Assembly: GCA_025766275.1 (NCBI GenBank)
Contig: JAFKAC010000080.1
Span: forward strand, 124,001 to 188,000
DNA from: Lactarius indigo
Taxonomy: Eukaryota > Basidiomycota > Agaricomycetes > Russulales > Russulaceae
Reading direction: 5' to 3'
Length of the DNA stretch: 64,000 bases
This document shows positions 22,713 through 34,201 of the stretch, one piece after another. How positions within the stretch are numbered: position 1 is the first letter of the stretch; every line of letters begins with the position of its first letter. A program made the translations under genes and the position numbers. Under the pieces are notes generated by a model. It did no database searches. It had not been told where the DNA came from and saw nothing but the letters and a program-made list of their open reading frames with translations.

Positions 22713-24005
22713 AGTTATTTCCTCTGCGCAAAGTATTGATTTTAGGCCGCTAAACGTGCCGCCGCAGTACTTGACTCGCTGGACTACTTGATTGAGTCCT
22801 TGGAAGTGCTCCCAGATAAATCGGCGGATGCCGGTATTTTCTAATATTCGTTCTTCGGTTCCATCGGCTAGTTCGTACCGACCTGCCGGTCCGCGAATCA
22901 GCACATCATCGATGTAAGGAACCGTGACGTCCGGGATCTCTGGCTGCAATATGTATGTGACGTCGTCGTGAAATATCGGGACCGAGTTCGTCCATCCCAT
23001 GGGTAAAGTGACCAGTCGCAAGGCGCCGAATGGTGATTGGAAGGTTGTTAAATCTCATGATTCTGGTGATAAGCCTCGTTCATCGTAGCCGACATATAGG
23101 TCTAGCATGCTGCCGCATGCTCGGCCGGCGAAATGCTCACCTATCTGATCAGTGAATGGGGTGACGCCGGCGTGCTTGATTGTAACTTTGTTAAGCGGTT
23201 CCAGGCTGTGGACTATGTGCAGTGATTTTCCATCTTTCTTTACGACGCAGAACCACCGAGATCGGTATGAAGAATTCGATGGCTCGTATACGCCGGCGTC
23301 GATCTTGCATTTTATTAACCGGCAGACTTCGTCGTAGATTCCAGGTGGTATTGGTATGTTTCGCTGAGCCCAAGGCTTGTGCGGGATCATAGGGATTTCG
23401 ATCGGCGGAAAGAAGTCTTCGCGGAAGTGTCCACGCTCTGCATCTTCCCAGGCAAATGCTTTATTCTGGATGCACATGAATTCGTGCATTAGCTTGCGTT
23501 CTTCTGGTAATAAGAAGGTACCGGCATGCGTGAGGTCGAATTGCGTTTTGCGTTCGCTAGTATATCGGCCAATCGGTCGGAACTCGCTTGGTTTAGTGGG
23601 TAGTGCCGGTAGGTCTTGTAGTGGGTCGCCGGTTATTTCGTGGACTATTCTGAACCGGCTTGGGAGTTCGGTTTCTATCGGTCTGATTTTGAGTGCTACG
23701 GGTTTGTATTTCTTGCCGAGGTATATTGCGGCCGGTGCTTTTGCGTCGGCGAAGGCAATGCTTTTGCCTTCCTGCTGGGCCGGCTGATCGCTGCTGTTAG
23801 ATTCCGAGGTATTAAGGTAGGTGCTTAGGTTGGGGTTTTCTGAATCACATAGAGAGATGTACGCCGCTGCGATGTCTTGTTGCGTGGTATTTGCCGGTAG
23901 CGGCGCACAAGCTTTGATTGTCGCTTCCTGACTTGATTGATTGAAATTTAATATTATTGCGAGCTCTCCTTGGTTTGTTACCAAATCATCAACACTTAAA
24001 AATCC
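22713..24005 (-). pseudogene. pol: Element C Pol, proximal part: reverse transcriptase
   Basis: This starts by a -1 shift at GGATTTT (23999-24005). A linker of about 150 residues precedes the RT fingers/palm: W-F-C-V-V-K-K-D-G, a palm motif with L-D-L-Y-V-G-Y-D-E where many relatives have a D-x2-x2-Y-D pattern, L-P-M-G-W-T-N-S and Y-I-D-D (about 22915). One TGA at 23055-23057 stands where Arg is expected (E-S-R-D-L). The frame ends at the A insertion and resumes at 5393. Confidence 0.82.
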
Positions 24006-26790
24006 GAGTCTTGCGATTGTTCGCTTGTCTGCTTCTTTCTTCGCTCAGCAAATCGGTTGCTGCCGCGCGGTACCATTGGCACTGTTGCTGTTTTCCCGGT
24101 GTTCGGGTCGAGGATCATTATTGTCTGGTCTTCGTTCCGGTAGTTGCGCACCACGGATTGGGTCAGTATGTCAAATGGCCGCCCAAGTAATATATCATAG
24201 GCTGGCGAGCGCAGTATGTGAACTTGTAGATAGAGGGTTATTTCGCCACGTGGAATGGTACGTTGCGCACCAGTCCTAGCGATTGATCTACACCGCCATT
24301 CGCTGAGATCATGTTGAGCTGTATGCTCGGGTCGTAAGGGATCGCCAGTGCGTTGCACACTTCTTCTGACATTGTGACTATTTGGCAGCCGGGATCTAAG
24401 ATGGCTTCTATCTTTTCTGATCCGTCGACTGCCGGTAAGATTGCGCGTAGGGCATTTGATTCGGTCGCGACCTCAATCGTATTTTGCGATCCATCGTCAT
24501 TGGCCGGTCGCGCCTTTAGTAACGCCTCATACGGGTCAGCTATTATTGTTGCGTCAGCCGGTGGAGTGCGCTTGGCGATCGAGAATGCCGCCGGCATATG
24601 CGATTCTGTCGATCGCTTCGGCTCCTCCTCGGTACTGTCTTCTACGCTTTCTTGGGCGTTAACGCGAGCAACGCGGCGCTTTGTCGTTACTTCGTTGACT
24701 TGGGCCCGCAGTTCTGGTGCTAACGAGAGTAGTTCTCTTTGCGTCACTGTTACTTTGGCTTCCATCATTCTTTCGTAGACTTTTCCTGCTGCCTTTTCGT
24801 CGTATATGGCCGTATTTGATGTATAAGCGCGCTCGCTTTTGCGGTCGTTCGCTATATTTGTTGCCGGGGTTGGTCCTAGAGTAATTGGTTCTGCTTCTTG
24901 CGTTCTGGCGAATGGATGTTCCTTTATTGTCGCCGCAACCTTGGTTGTTGCTTCTATCGTCTTTTCTAGGTGTGGCGGTCATTCCTTGCGATGCGACTGG
25001 CTTTCTTGCTCTTCTTCTGAGTCTTCTTGCTGGATGCGGGCAGTCGGCATATGTTTGAACCTGGTCCTGGTCCTTCCGCCCATCCTTGGTATGAAGCCTC
25101 TTCAAAATGCATATACGCCTGCTTGTCCTGGTTCTGGGCATTCTTCTGCAAAGCGGACTGTTTTCGCCGTTCGCACTTCTGCGGATGCCGTCGGCCTTGA
25201 CATTTCGAGTAACATTTGTGCCGCCGCTATTTGTCCTGGATTTTGCCTGTGGTATTCGTCTATGCAGTCGCGCAGCCATGCTCCAGTGATATGCCAAGGG
25301 ACCACGGTGCCTGATGGTAGCACGATTTTCCCTTCTGCACTACACTTGCACTTGCCGAGTCGCATATATTTGGCCGCTACTTCGCACTCTTGCATGAAGT
25401 GTCCTGGCGTTCCGCAGAAGTTGCACTTGGTGGTTGGTTCCCCTATTGGCCTAGGATTTCCGGCGTTTCGGGCCTTCTTGCTTGAGTTTTGGATTTCTAG
25501 TGCGTTTTTAAACATTTCGCCTAGTGTCGCGACCACAGTTGCTAGCGTGGTTTGGATCTCTGTCTTTATCTCTGTTGCCGGTGGGAGTGTTGTGCTTGCC
25601 GAAGTTATGCTAGAGATTGCGACCGGTGCTCGGCCCTGGAGTACGTAGCTTGCGGCATCATACAAGTCTTCTAATCTGTAGGGGTCTTGCTGGTTGTGGT
25701 CTGGCATCTTTAGCTGTAGCCTTTGCTTGACTTGTTGTTCCATATCCAGCTGTAATCCTCGCATGAATGCTCTGGTCTGCTCGGCCTGCGACATTCTGTT
25801 TTTGCCGATCAAGTATTTGGAGATTACTTTGAATTGTTGGTAGTATTCGCCAAGTTCCAGTTCTGAGACTATGCTGATGCGGGCGCGCTGTCCTACGAGC
25901 GTATCCAGGTGTAGGATTGTATGAATGTCTTCCAAGGATCCAGGGTATAGCTTATAGATCTCGGCTTTGTATTCTTCGTATGTTTTTGTTACGTCCGTTA
26001 ACGCGTTGCTTGTCTTCCATACTCTTTCGGTCGCGGCTGTCGTAAGGTATTTGAGTGTGCCGCTTTTCTTATCTGCGTTGGTCGTTACTGTGTGCCTATT
26101 GTATAGGGCTTCCACTTCAGCAAAATATCGGCCGAGCTCTTCTGGGTGCTCACCATCAAAACTAGGTGCCAACCGCTCGCCTCTTCCGGGTAAATCTGCA
26201 AGGGGCATTCTTCTGACGTTGACCGCTGCTGCAGGGACGGGCTGGTTTATTCTTGCTGGTGGTAGTCTTGGGGCCGGTTGCGGTACGGCCTGTGTTTGAG
26301 TTGGGTTCTGGTTTATCAAGGGTACTATGGGGTTTATCGCTGTGTTGCTTTGCTGAGGCGGCGCCGATTGCGCTTGTTGGTTACTACTGCCGGGCTGCCG
26401 GTTATTATCTTCTGTCGCTGATGCTGTGGTGTTTGCTGGTTGGTTAACACTTTGATCGGCTGCTTCCTGTTCTTCTGCCGGTAACGCTTCCGCCTGCTGT
26501 TGTTGTGCTAGGATTTTCGCTCTTGATCTTGTTGTTGCGCCGTGGCGCGCGGGTAACGGAGCCGAGTGACTTGACAGGATGAGGTTGACTTCCTTTTCGC
26601 TATTAGTTTCTTCTTGTCCCGAGTGACTAGATGAGGGGTCGCTTTGTTCGCTACTAAGGCTGCTAAGGGGTGTTAGGTCTTCGGGGCTAGGATAGCTTCC
26701 TGGAATTGATTGAGTCGGGTCGTATCTGGCCGCGATTAATTCTTCTAGTAGGCTTTGCTGTTCTCGCCTTCTCGGCAGTATGTTAGTTAT
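23996..26790 (-). pseudogene. gag: Element C Gag-protease polyprotein
   Basis: One frame is open from 26790 (after TAG 26791-26793), with no ATG before about 26208. It has a long Ser/Gln-rich N-terminus, capsid-like helices (L-G-R-Y-F-A-E-V...Y-K-L-Y-P), one CCHC knuckle (C-N-F-C-G-T-P-G-H-F-M-Q-E-C, about 25390-25430) and a second Cys pair. TGA at 25102 and 24979 then interrupts a linker that otherwise stays in frame into an aspartic protease with A-I-L-D-P-G-C-Q (Pro after the catalytic Asp instead of Ser/Thr) and a later I-L-L-G-R-P-F flap/core motif. A single-base loss near 24243 shifts the protease frame. It ends at 23996, overlapping the -1 heptamer into RT. Confidence 0.8.
23999..24005 (-). 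promoter_or_regulatory. Predicted -1 frameshift heptamer GGATTTT (element C)
   Basis: The element strand reads TCG GAT TTT TAA, so the slippery G-GAT-TTT ends right at the protease stop. The -1 frame continues into RT (G-F-L-S-V-D-D-L). Same heptamer as family A, but placed between protease and RT. Confidence 0.55.
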
Positions 26791-26823
26791 CTAATGTGCA
26801 CGCAAACCTTCTATATTCCAACT

Positions 26824-26845
26824 TCCCCACATTGGCCACCAGAAA
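26824..26845 (-). promoter_or_regulatory. Element C primer-binding site, tRNA type
   Basis: The element strand reads LTR-TTTC-TGGTGGCCAATGTGGGG. TGG four bases inside the LTR fits pairing with a tRNA 3' CCA end. The tRNA species was not identified. This contrasts with the self-complementary sites of A and B. Confidence 0.5.
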
Positions 26846-27693
26846 TGATACCCTAAACCGTCGCTAAACGCAAGAACGACCAGTAAAGGAGTGATATTGG
26901 GTTTGAGAAGTCAGGGAATATAGGACCGATAATCCGGCCGATGGCGACTTTAACCGAAGGTGCACCGACGCGGGACCGAACGAGCTGAAGCTGACCGAGG
27001 CGAGAGCGACGTAGTCTTAACGCGATGCGGGGCTGCGAATAGCCGAGGTATAGCCAAGTACGCACACACGGGTGCTTCATGAAATCAAATAGAATAGATG
27101 TCGTAGATAATCGAATAGTAGGATATGAGCGTATGAATAGAATGAAGTCACTATGGGCTCCCCGAAGGTTGCTGCTGTAGTACTTGTGGTATAGAGCTAT
27201 TTATGTGCTGCCGCTCGCCGACCGAATCCGCACCTCGCCGCTTTTCCCTTGCTGACTGTCCATCTTACTCTCCTGCCTTAAACCCACACCGGTCTGATCC
27301 GCTCTTCTCTGGGGTGTCACCTTACCAACCCTAGGTGCTGCTTTGCCTATTCGTGCCATGGCCGTGCCTGTGATTCTGCTCGGCCGCTCCGGTATGTCGC
27401 TATTCGCCATGTCAGCCCTGATTCGTTTCTGGGGCTTTCACATGTACCACGCTAATATAGGCACCGTCCCGTACCCCACACTGGGGCCGCACCCGTGATT
27501 GCAGCAGTAGGCTACCATTCGCATATGCGGCTAGAATATTCGGGCGTCTCGGCCCATCGCAACGGGCCGCTCTTGCCGCCGAGAGTGACCGATCGCAATA
27601 CTCTAGACGGGCCAGTTGGGCCGGTCTGCCGCATATTGTCGTATTAGCTTAGATCTGTGAAAATTAACGCTTAGCGGCGCGCCGGGTGTATCA
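26846..27693 (-). repeat. Element C 5' LTR (848 bp)
   Basis: Starts TGATACCC and ends GGTGTATCA, giving a short terminal inverted repeat. It is bounded by the primer site on one side and by Copia coding sequence on the other. The candidate TSD is acatg (27694-27698). The partner LTR is not in the window, so the borders rest on the termini and flanks only. ORFs inside it are not supported. Confidence 0.7.
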
Positions 27694-30611
27694 ACATGTC
27701 ATTTGACACAATCCGAAGCCTCATTCACTCCAACGCCGTTACTGGGCTACATATAATAGACGATGGTTCTCCTCTCTTCTGCGACTCTTGCAAATATGCT
27801 AAGGCAACTCGCAAAACTATCCGTAAAGAACGAATGGCTCCTTTGGCAAGCACATTCGGAGAAGAGATTCACACCGACTTATGGGGCCCTTCACCTACGC
27901 TCAGCATTGGAGGACGAAAATACTATGTTACCTTCACAGACGATCATACTTGTTTCACCTGACTTACCCTTTTGCGCTCTAAAGATGAAACTTTAGAGGC
28001 TTACAAAACTTTTGCCGTATGGGCTCTAACACAGCATGGCGCACACATTAAATGACTTCGTTCAGACCGCAGTGGCGAATACACCAGCGGCGAGTTCACT
28101 CGATTCTTGCAAGATCAAGGAACCAAACGTCGTCTTACTACTCACGATACGCCGCAACACAACGGTGTTGCAGAGTCACTCAATCGGCACTTACTCGAAT
28201 GTGTGCGTGCCATGCTGCATGGAGCCAGCGATTTGCCAAAAAATTTATGGGGCAAAGCGATTAACTTCGCTGTCTGGCTCAAGAATTGTATGACAACCCG
28301 GGTCCTAGGTAATGTTACACCATATGAACGTCTTTATGGAGAAAAGCCTGACCTAGGGGGAGTGCCCAAATGGGGGCAGCGTGTTTGGGTCCATAACGAT
28401 ACGGGCTCAAAATTAGATGCGCGGGCTAATGAAGCTTGTTGGATCGGTTTTGACAGTGACAGTCCACATGCTCATCGCGTGTATTGGCAGGGCAAGAATG
28501 CTATTTCCGTTGAGAGGAATGTAAAGTTCGTGCCCATCACTGTCACTATCTACACCCCTCCTCCCGGTTATACTACTACAACGACACCCGCAGCACCGAC
28601 TGTACCTATGGCGCCTTTTGTACCAGCAGCCAGCAGTATTCCTACTGTCCCACAGTTGGTGACTATCACTCCTCGGCCTATGTTCAAGCGACCCATGGTT
28701 CTTCCATTCACCCCACAACAACAATCGACCTCTTATTTCCCACCTACTATCCCACCACAGCCGTTTTCCGAACACGGCAGCCAAGAAGAAGGAGAAGAAG
28801 AGGCCAACAATGAAAAGGAAGAAGAAGAAGCTACTACTTCTAGACGAACGCCGCGCGCACCAAAGAAAAAGAAGCGTGTTGAAGTAACACAACCAACACG
28901 CAAATCCGAGCGTCTGCCAAAGCTATCAGATCACACCAAACGTCTTGCTGCTGGAGAGGGCGTCACAGGTGAAGAATTTGAAGAGGCTGATTACGTCTAT
29001 TCTGCAGACCATGACACTCTCATCACCGCAGCCATACAAGAGGCGGGAAGCGACCCAAAGACGCTCACTGAAGCACAAGCGTGGCCAGACTGGCCCTGAT
29101 GGAAGGAGGCCATGGACCGCGAACTCGCTGCTCTCGAAAAAGCTGAAACCTGGGACACGGTTCCACGTCCGCCTAACAAAAATATTATAGGTTTGAAATG
29201 GGTTTTTCGAATCAAACGCAAGGCGGATGGTAATATCGAAAAATACAAAGCACGCCTGGTAGCTCGTGGCTTTACTCAAGTCTACGGTGTCAATTATTTC
29301 AACACTTTTTCACCTGTGGCAAAACTCGCAAGTTTTCGAACCATACTAGCAATTGCTGCGCGAAATGACTGGGAAATTGAGTCGTTTGACTTTAACGGCG
29401 CGTACTTAAATGGCGAACTCGACAAAAAAGAAGAAATATATATGCAAGCTCCGCCAGGATACAATACTCAGGGGGAGAATTCGGTGAAGCGACTTTGAAA
29501 GTTGCTTTATGGGCTGAAACAGGCGGGAAGACGATGGTACAACACGCTTGCCCACGCTCTCGCTAACCTTGGGTTCCGCACTTCGCAGGCAGATCCGGAA
29601 GTGTTTAGCGCTCGCATAAAAGGCCATCACCTTATCCTTGCAATTCACGTCGACGATTGTGTCTTTACCGGAGACTCAGCAGAGTTAATTGCTGAGTACA
29701 AAAATAAGTTGAACAATTGCTATGCGCTCACTGATCTAGGACCAGTTCACTGGTTACTAGGTATCAAAGTCACGTGCAATCGTTCAACAAGAACCATTTC
29801 TCTCTCTCAAAAATCTTATATCGACTCTATCCTTATCCGGTTTGCTCTCGCCGATGCAAAGCCATACACCACGCCCATAGTGCCGGGAGTTGAATACTCC
29901 CAAGGCAACTGCCCAACAAGTCCCACCGAAGATGCCAAAATGAAGAAGACGCCATACAGAGAAGCAATAGGCAGCCTTATGTATGCCTCTGTCGCAACCC
30001 GACCCAACATCAGCTTCGCAGTATCCACGCTCTCCCGATTCCTTGACAATCTGGGTATTGCTCACTGGGAAGCAGTGAAGCACATCTTCCGGTATTTGGC
30101 TGGAACACGAGATCTTGAGCTGACATACAGCAGCGAACGCCATGATGTCATAGGTTTTTTGGATGCAGACGGAGAAGCGCAAGAACATAGGCATGCTATC
30201 TCTGGCTACGTCTTTCTCATTGACGGCGGCGCTCTCTCCTGGAGTTCCTGAAAGCAGGAGCTAATTACTCTCTCAACAGCCAAAGCCGAGTACGTCGCCA
30301 CAATGCACACAGCAAAGGAAGCTATTTGACTTCGAAGACTCATATTCGAGTTATTCCCAAACCTTACGATGCTGACAACACTTTATTGTGATAATCAAGC
30401 GGCTCTACGACTCGCGACGGATGACAATTATCACGCCCGTACCAAACACATCGATATTCGATTCCACTTTATTTGACAGGTGGTAGCGAGCGGCGCGCTA
30501 CAACTTGTTTACTGTCCGACAGACAACATGACAGCGGACATCTTAACCAAAGCCCTTCCCAAATGGAAGGTAAATTTTCATGTACTCTCCCTCGGGTTAC
30601 GTCGCGCTTGA
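27694..30611 (+). pseudogene. pol: Copia Pol: integrase, RT, RNase H, seven in-frame TGA
   Basis: A single frame runs 2.9 kb without any indel. Order: end of GAG-pre-integrase (C-D-S-C-K-Y-A-K), integrase core (H-T-D-L-W-G-P; R-S-D-R-S-G-E-Y; N-G-V-A-E), integrase C-terminal domain, Pro/Thr and Glu-rich linker, RT (W-V-F-R-I-K-R; F-N-G-A-Y-L-N-G; Y-G-L-K-Q-A-G; H-V-D-D-C-V), and RNase H (G-F-L-D-A-D; S-T-A-K-A-E-Y; C-D-N-Q-A-A; H-I-D-I-R-F-H; V-Y-C-P-T-D). Internal stops at 27960, 28053, 29097, 29496, 30249, 30327 and 30474 are all TGA. Six fall where Copia proteins usually have Arg or Lys, one where they have Trp. Confidence 0.88.
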
Positions 30612-30618
30612 GGGGGAG

Positions 30619-31206
30619 TGATGGCGGATTTATTCCACTAGAGGCCCGAGCAGCGGTTGCGTCCGCGTGTACCACGTTCAGCCTCGGGGCGCATGCCCAA
30701 CAATTTTTGGAATGCCCCTCAGGGGCAATGAAATGTTTTGGTCTCGTTCTTTCTCATATCATCTAGTTTACTTTGATTTGCAGATTCGGAAAGCTGCGTA
30801 TAGCAGCTATGATGTGCCTATGATACAGATATGATTTAACTCTCTCGAATGTTCTCGCGCTTACATGATTGTATTTTTGTAGCCTCGAATGAGAGGCAAG
30901 CATGACAGTCTCGTGGTCTGGTGTCGTCCCTGAATTACTGTACAAATGCCCGAAGGTCCATGTGTGTTTCCGATGAGCCTTACAAAACACTCCAAAAAGT
31001 TATTGAAATTTCGTTCTATACTACTGTACTTGTACCTATAACTACTCTTGAGATTGGGCTCCAATTGAACGTAACTGTGTCTTTTGTGACTCGAAAAATC
31101 CCCGCGCCAACTCACATCTAACTTCTCCTGCAAATGTCTTCTCGTACTACTTCGGTCACCGGCACGTGACCATTTCTCTACTCCGGCACCGCCTATAACC
31201 TCACCA
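30619..31206 (+). repeat. Copia 3' LTR (end provisional)
   Basis: The start is fixed by the polypurine tract. The end is placed at ...ctcacca, just before gene-derived sequence (gcatctcagcaag, also in the second protease copy). Length would be about 588 bp. The 5' LTR is outside the window, so this cannot be confirmed here. Confidence 0.5.
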
Positions 31207-31407
31207 TGCATCTCAGCAAGCTCGTTCTCCTTCTTGTCCAGCTCGATCTGCGACTCTTGGACGTTGATTCCATCCTGCACCCTAGTTCTGAGCATGTTGA
31301 TTTTCTTCTCGAGAGATTCGACCGAGTCCATGTATGCACCAATAAGGACCTGGATGGAGACCAGGTAGTTTGCGAATGCGGGTGCGCCCATCACAAGGAC
31401 CTCCTTC

Positions 31408-31741
31408 TGATAAAACGCAGTGGGCTGGCACCGTTGTCAGAAACGACTGTATTAGACAGAATAATAAAACTACTTGCCTGGTACCGTTGTCAGAAAACGA
31501 CTGAAGTACCAGGTGCGCGTAAGGCGACTTAAATACATCGTAAAGAACGTAGCTACTACACGTGAAATCACCAGTACCGATGATATCTCAACTAAGTAGA
31601 GGCAAAGGATTGTCCCTGATCATACTCGTAAAGTAAAGTCCAAATCGTATCTAAGGATCGTGATGTGAGACTACACCTCGTGTTTCACTCATGCCCGACG
31701 CCGAGGTAACTCGTGCGTGGATGCACACTCTCATTTCAACA
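31408..31741 (-). repeat. Element D 3' LTR
   Basis: 334 bp, paired with 35119-35451. Followed by tctccccctgatcag, the complement of its polypurine tract. The LTR holds an internal direct repeat of ctggyaccgttgtcagaaacgactg. Confidence 0.88.
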
Positions 31742-33262
31742 TCTCCCCCTGATCAGACGATCCACGACCGATCTCCATCAGACCTAGGAAGACTCATACA
31801 TGCCGACACCGGCGAACATCCGCAGCAAGCCGGGTCCAACAAGAACCCCGTGGAATCGAACTTCCACGTGTGGGAAGCTGATTCGAGGCCGTTAACACCT
31901 TATTCAGGCGATAGCCAAAAAACCCTAATCCCCTGTCCAGCAACATGAAACCTTGTAAGTGCTCCATTCAACTATCTTTCCCGAGCATGCCGTTGAGACG
32001 CAGACTGCACAACCCTCTTGTGACAGTCCTCCAGCACGGCCAACGCCAGAAGCTAATGCAGCGATTCAATGCGCGCGACAATATCCGAGAAGGTTTCATC
32101 AACATTTCTTTTCCGGGATATGCGTGTATCCCATAGCCACCAACTTCGGCACAGTATGTCCATCTTACTTCAAAATTAAAGATCCATTCTGACTTAACGG
32201 ATCTGCGACTGGGCGGGAGTTCCACGACTCCCGGACTTCGTTCTCAACCAGTGCGGCCCATGGCGCGGCCATTTTCTTTCTCATCCACATCCTTTCTGTT
32301 ACTCCATTTCCGCAGGATCTGCGACTGGGCGGGAGTTCCACGACTCCCGGACTTCGTTCTCAACCAGTGCGGCCCATGGCGCAGCCATTTTCTTTCTCAT
32401 CCACATCCTTTCTGTTACTCCATTTCCGCAGATCGTACAGATCCTGCATAACCAGCGACGACTTCGCCTACATGAGCAACAACCAACGACTCCGCGTGAC
32501 CGACCCGTCAAATACCATTTGCCAACTCAACCGCGCCGAACAGCGCAGGCTAGGCATAGGTGTACGGCTCAAACGCCGAGGCACATTCATCGTCTCACGC
32601 GGTAGCCACACACGTTGCAACCGATCGGCGCACCCTTCCGACAGGTCAGGCGGCTAGCTACTACGGTGCATCATCTTCAATGCACGGAACAACACTACGA
32701 CGTCGCGACGATGCGTGGAGCGCAGCAACAGATCGCTCAGGTGTAAAGGGGAGAGGAGCTGAGGTGGTAAGGGGGTGGTGATCCCGGTCGCCCAAACGGT
32801 CGATCAGGCTCGAACCGCTCTTATTTCTAGTAAGATCTCAATATATTTTATCCACTCATTTCACTGTCCATACAGGAGGCAAGTGAACGAGCGCGTGCAT
32901 AGATAATGGGTGACGCTGCTGCCAGGTTAGGCGCAGCAAGTGCCGGACTTCTAACAATGAGGGCTTGCGCACTGAAAGGCGCAGGGGACACAGGTGCAGG
33001 ATGTGATTCGACACCCTGCAAGGACTGAATAATAGAACGCTCTCGTCGACGTTTACATCCCAAAACGATCTCAGAGAGTGGGTATGTATGTCCCACAGCC
33101 GGTAGCCCATGGTACCCAGCTCATACCCAGCAAGCGTTGCCTCAAACGGCAAACGCATCCCACTTGCGACGCTCGCCGACGGTGCACTATGGCACCCAAG
33201 AATACGAAAACTGTGTCAAACATTTCATTTATCAAGCAGTGACGAATACAAGCTTTTGACTC
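31742..33262 (-). pseudogene. Element D pol remnants
   Basis: Around 33090-33200 the minus strand encodes a Copia integrase C-terminal signature (G-Y-E-L-G-T-M-G-Y-R-L-W-D followed by D-V-N-V-D-E). Around 32090-32180 a decayed RT segment resembles K-L-V-A-x-G-Y-T-x-I-P. No protease, integrase core or RNase H could be recognised. The stretch also holds a 116-bp tandem duplication (32199-32430). Only short, stop-rich ORFs remain. Confidence 0.55.
32199..32430. repeat. Tandem duplication, 2 x 116 bp
   Basis: The unit starting ggatctgcgactgggcgg at 32199 is repeated at 32315 with one visible base change (gcgcggcc versus gcgcagcc). It lies inside element D and is not an LTR. Confidence 0.9.
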
Positions 33263-34201
33263 CTATGCAGAGCCGGAGTCGCTGCCTTCTGTACCGCTTT
33301 CAGTACTGCTGTCCGCACTATCATTCTCCTCTTCCTCCTCCTTTTTCTTTTTGGCATCGTCTTTCTTCTTCTTGCGGCAATCGTGCTGGTGATGCCCCTT
33401 TTTGTTACAATACTGGCATGTTATTTTGTCTTTGTTTTTGCCAGTGCGCGCCGCGTTAAGAGAGGCCGAGGGACCCGACTTCCTGCCCTCCTCATTGAGG
33501 ATGCGAGCGGTAATCTCGCTATATTTTAAGGAAGACGCGGATCCAGAAGCAAGGAGCGTGGATGCGACTACCTCGTAAGACTTGGGTAGCGCATTGAGGA
33601 GGATAAGTGAGTATTGCATATCGGAAACGCCCATACCGGCATTGGATAATTTGACACGAGTTTCATTGAGTTTCGCCAATTGAGGGGCGAGTGGGGAAGT
33701 ATCATCAAGACGCGCCTGCGTGAGCTCGATCCAGAGGTTGAAGAGGGCAGTGTAGCCCACACCGCCATAGGTTTCGCGAAGACGATCGAACTTCTCCTTA
33801 AAGGAGGGCAAGTCGACGTCTGACTCCACAATTGAATAAATGTCCAGGGAACAGTACAACCGCAGAATGGCTAAGGTCTTCCTCTGAATGGAAGTCCAGT
33901 CATCTGTGTCAACTCCAGACGGAACTGTAGTGTGAGTGAGGATATCGTCTACATCATTCAACTGTAGGAGTGCAGTGAGCACGCCCAACCACGTATTCCA
34001 GTTCTGACCAGACAGAACTTTGAGATGAGTGCCCCAAGGCATGGAAAAAGTATTGGTCGCTGCGGCCTTGATGCGTGCGGCAGGCACTTTGCTTGGTTTG
34101 GACGAGCTACCTCCTCCGGGCGCACCAGAGCCAGAGCCACCGGAGCCAGAGGCAGGAGCGGGGGGTGCAGGACGCCTCCCAGATGATGTGCCAGAAGACA
34201 T
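33263..34201 (-). CDS. gag: Element D Gag (Copia type)
   Basis: An intact 312-residue ORF with a true ATG. A low-complexity Ser/Gly/Pro N-terminus is followed by a Copia Gag domain (W-x-T-W-L-G-V-L, D-W-x-S-I-Q-R-K, L-x-A-L-P-K-S-Y-E), one CCHC knuckle (C-Q-Y-C-N-K-K-G-H-H-Q-H-D-C, about 33380-33425) and a Lys then Glu/Asp-rich tail. The frame is undamaged although pol is wrecked, so Gag may still be made and could act in trans. That role is inference. Confidence 0.85.
   Translation of the reverse strand: MSSGTSSGRRPAPPAPASGSGGSGSGAPGGGSSSKPSKVPAARIKAAATNTFSMPWGTHLKVLSGQNWNTWLGVLTALLQLNDVDDILTHTTVPSGVDTDDWTSIQRKTLAILRLYCSLDIYSIVESDVDLPSFKEKFDRLRETYGGVGYTALFNLWIELTQARLDDTSPLAPQLAKLNETRVKLSNAGMGVSDMQYSLILLNALPKSYEVVASTLLASGSASSLKYSEITARILNEEGRKSGPSASLNAARTGKNKDKITCQYCNKKGHHQHDCRKKKKDDAKKKKEEEEENDSADSSTESGTEGSDSGSA

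Larger units (their letters stand above)
1..27693 (-). mobile_element. Ty3-type LTR retrotransposon C (outer host of the nest; left end outside the window)
   Basis: Minus-strand element. Its 5' LTR is 26846-27693, followed inward by gag-protease (26790-23996) and RT (24005-22713). After the inserted element A (5394-22712), the rest of RT, RNase H and integrase runs 5393-2998. The two halves rejoin in frame across the A insertion. The base after its LTR begins a Copia polyprotein in mid-domain at the expected G-H-M junction. The Copia 5' half is not found at 1-2998, so C must continue beyond position 1. The internal DNA up to 2998 is certain. The assignment of 1-2997 to C is inference. Confidence 0.6.
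27694..31206 (+). mobile_element. Copia-type LTR retrotransposon, 3' part (5' part displaced by element C)
   Basis: Pol (27694-30611), polypurine tract gagggggag (30610-30618) and a 3' LTR starting TGATGGCGG (30619). The left end is the right LTR of C, reached in the middle of the GAG-pre-integrase domain. This means C inserted into this Copia and the Copia 5' half lies beyond the window. The right end is put at 31206, where sequence related to the protease gene begins, and is less certain. Confidence 0.75.

Noticed and set aside
27960..30476. UGA recoding (readthrough or Arg reassignment) in the Copia pol, suggested by seven in-frame TGAs without other damage
   Set aside because: The same TGA-only pattern affects unrelated elements, and sister copies have CGN. 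Host-like genes here use TGA and other stops normally. CpG deamination explains it better.
30861..31394. 177-codon minus-strand ORF
   Set aside because: Only its first part (31394-31207) is related to the protease gene. The rest reads into the Copia LTR, so it is a chimeric read-through.
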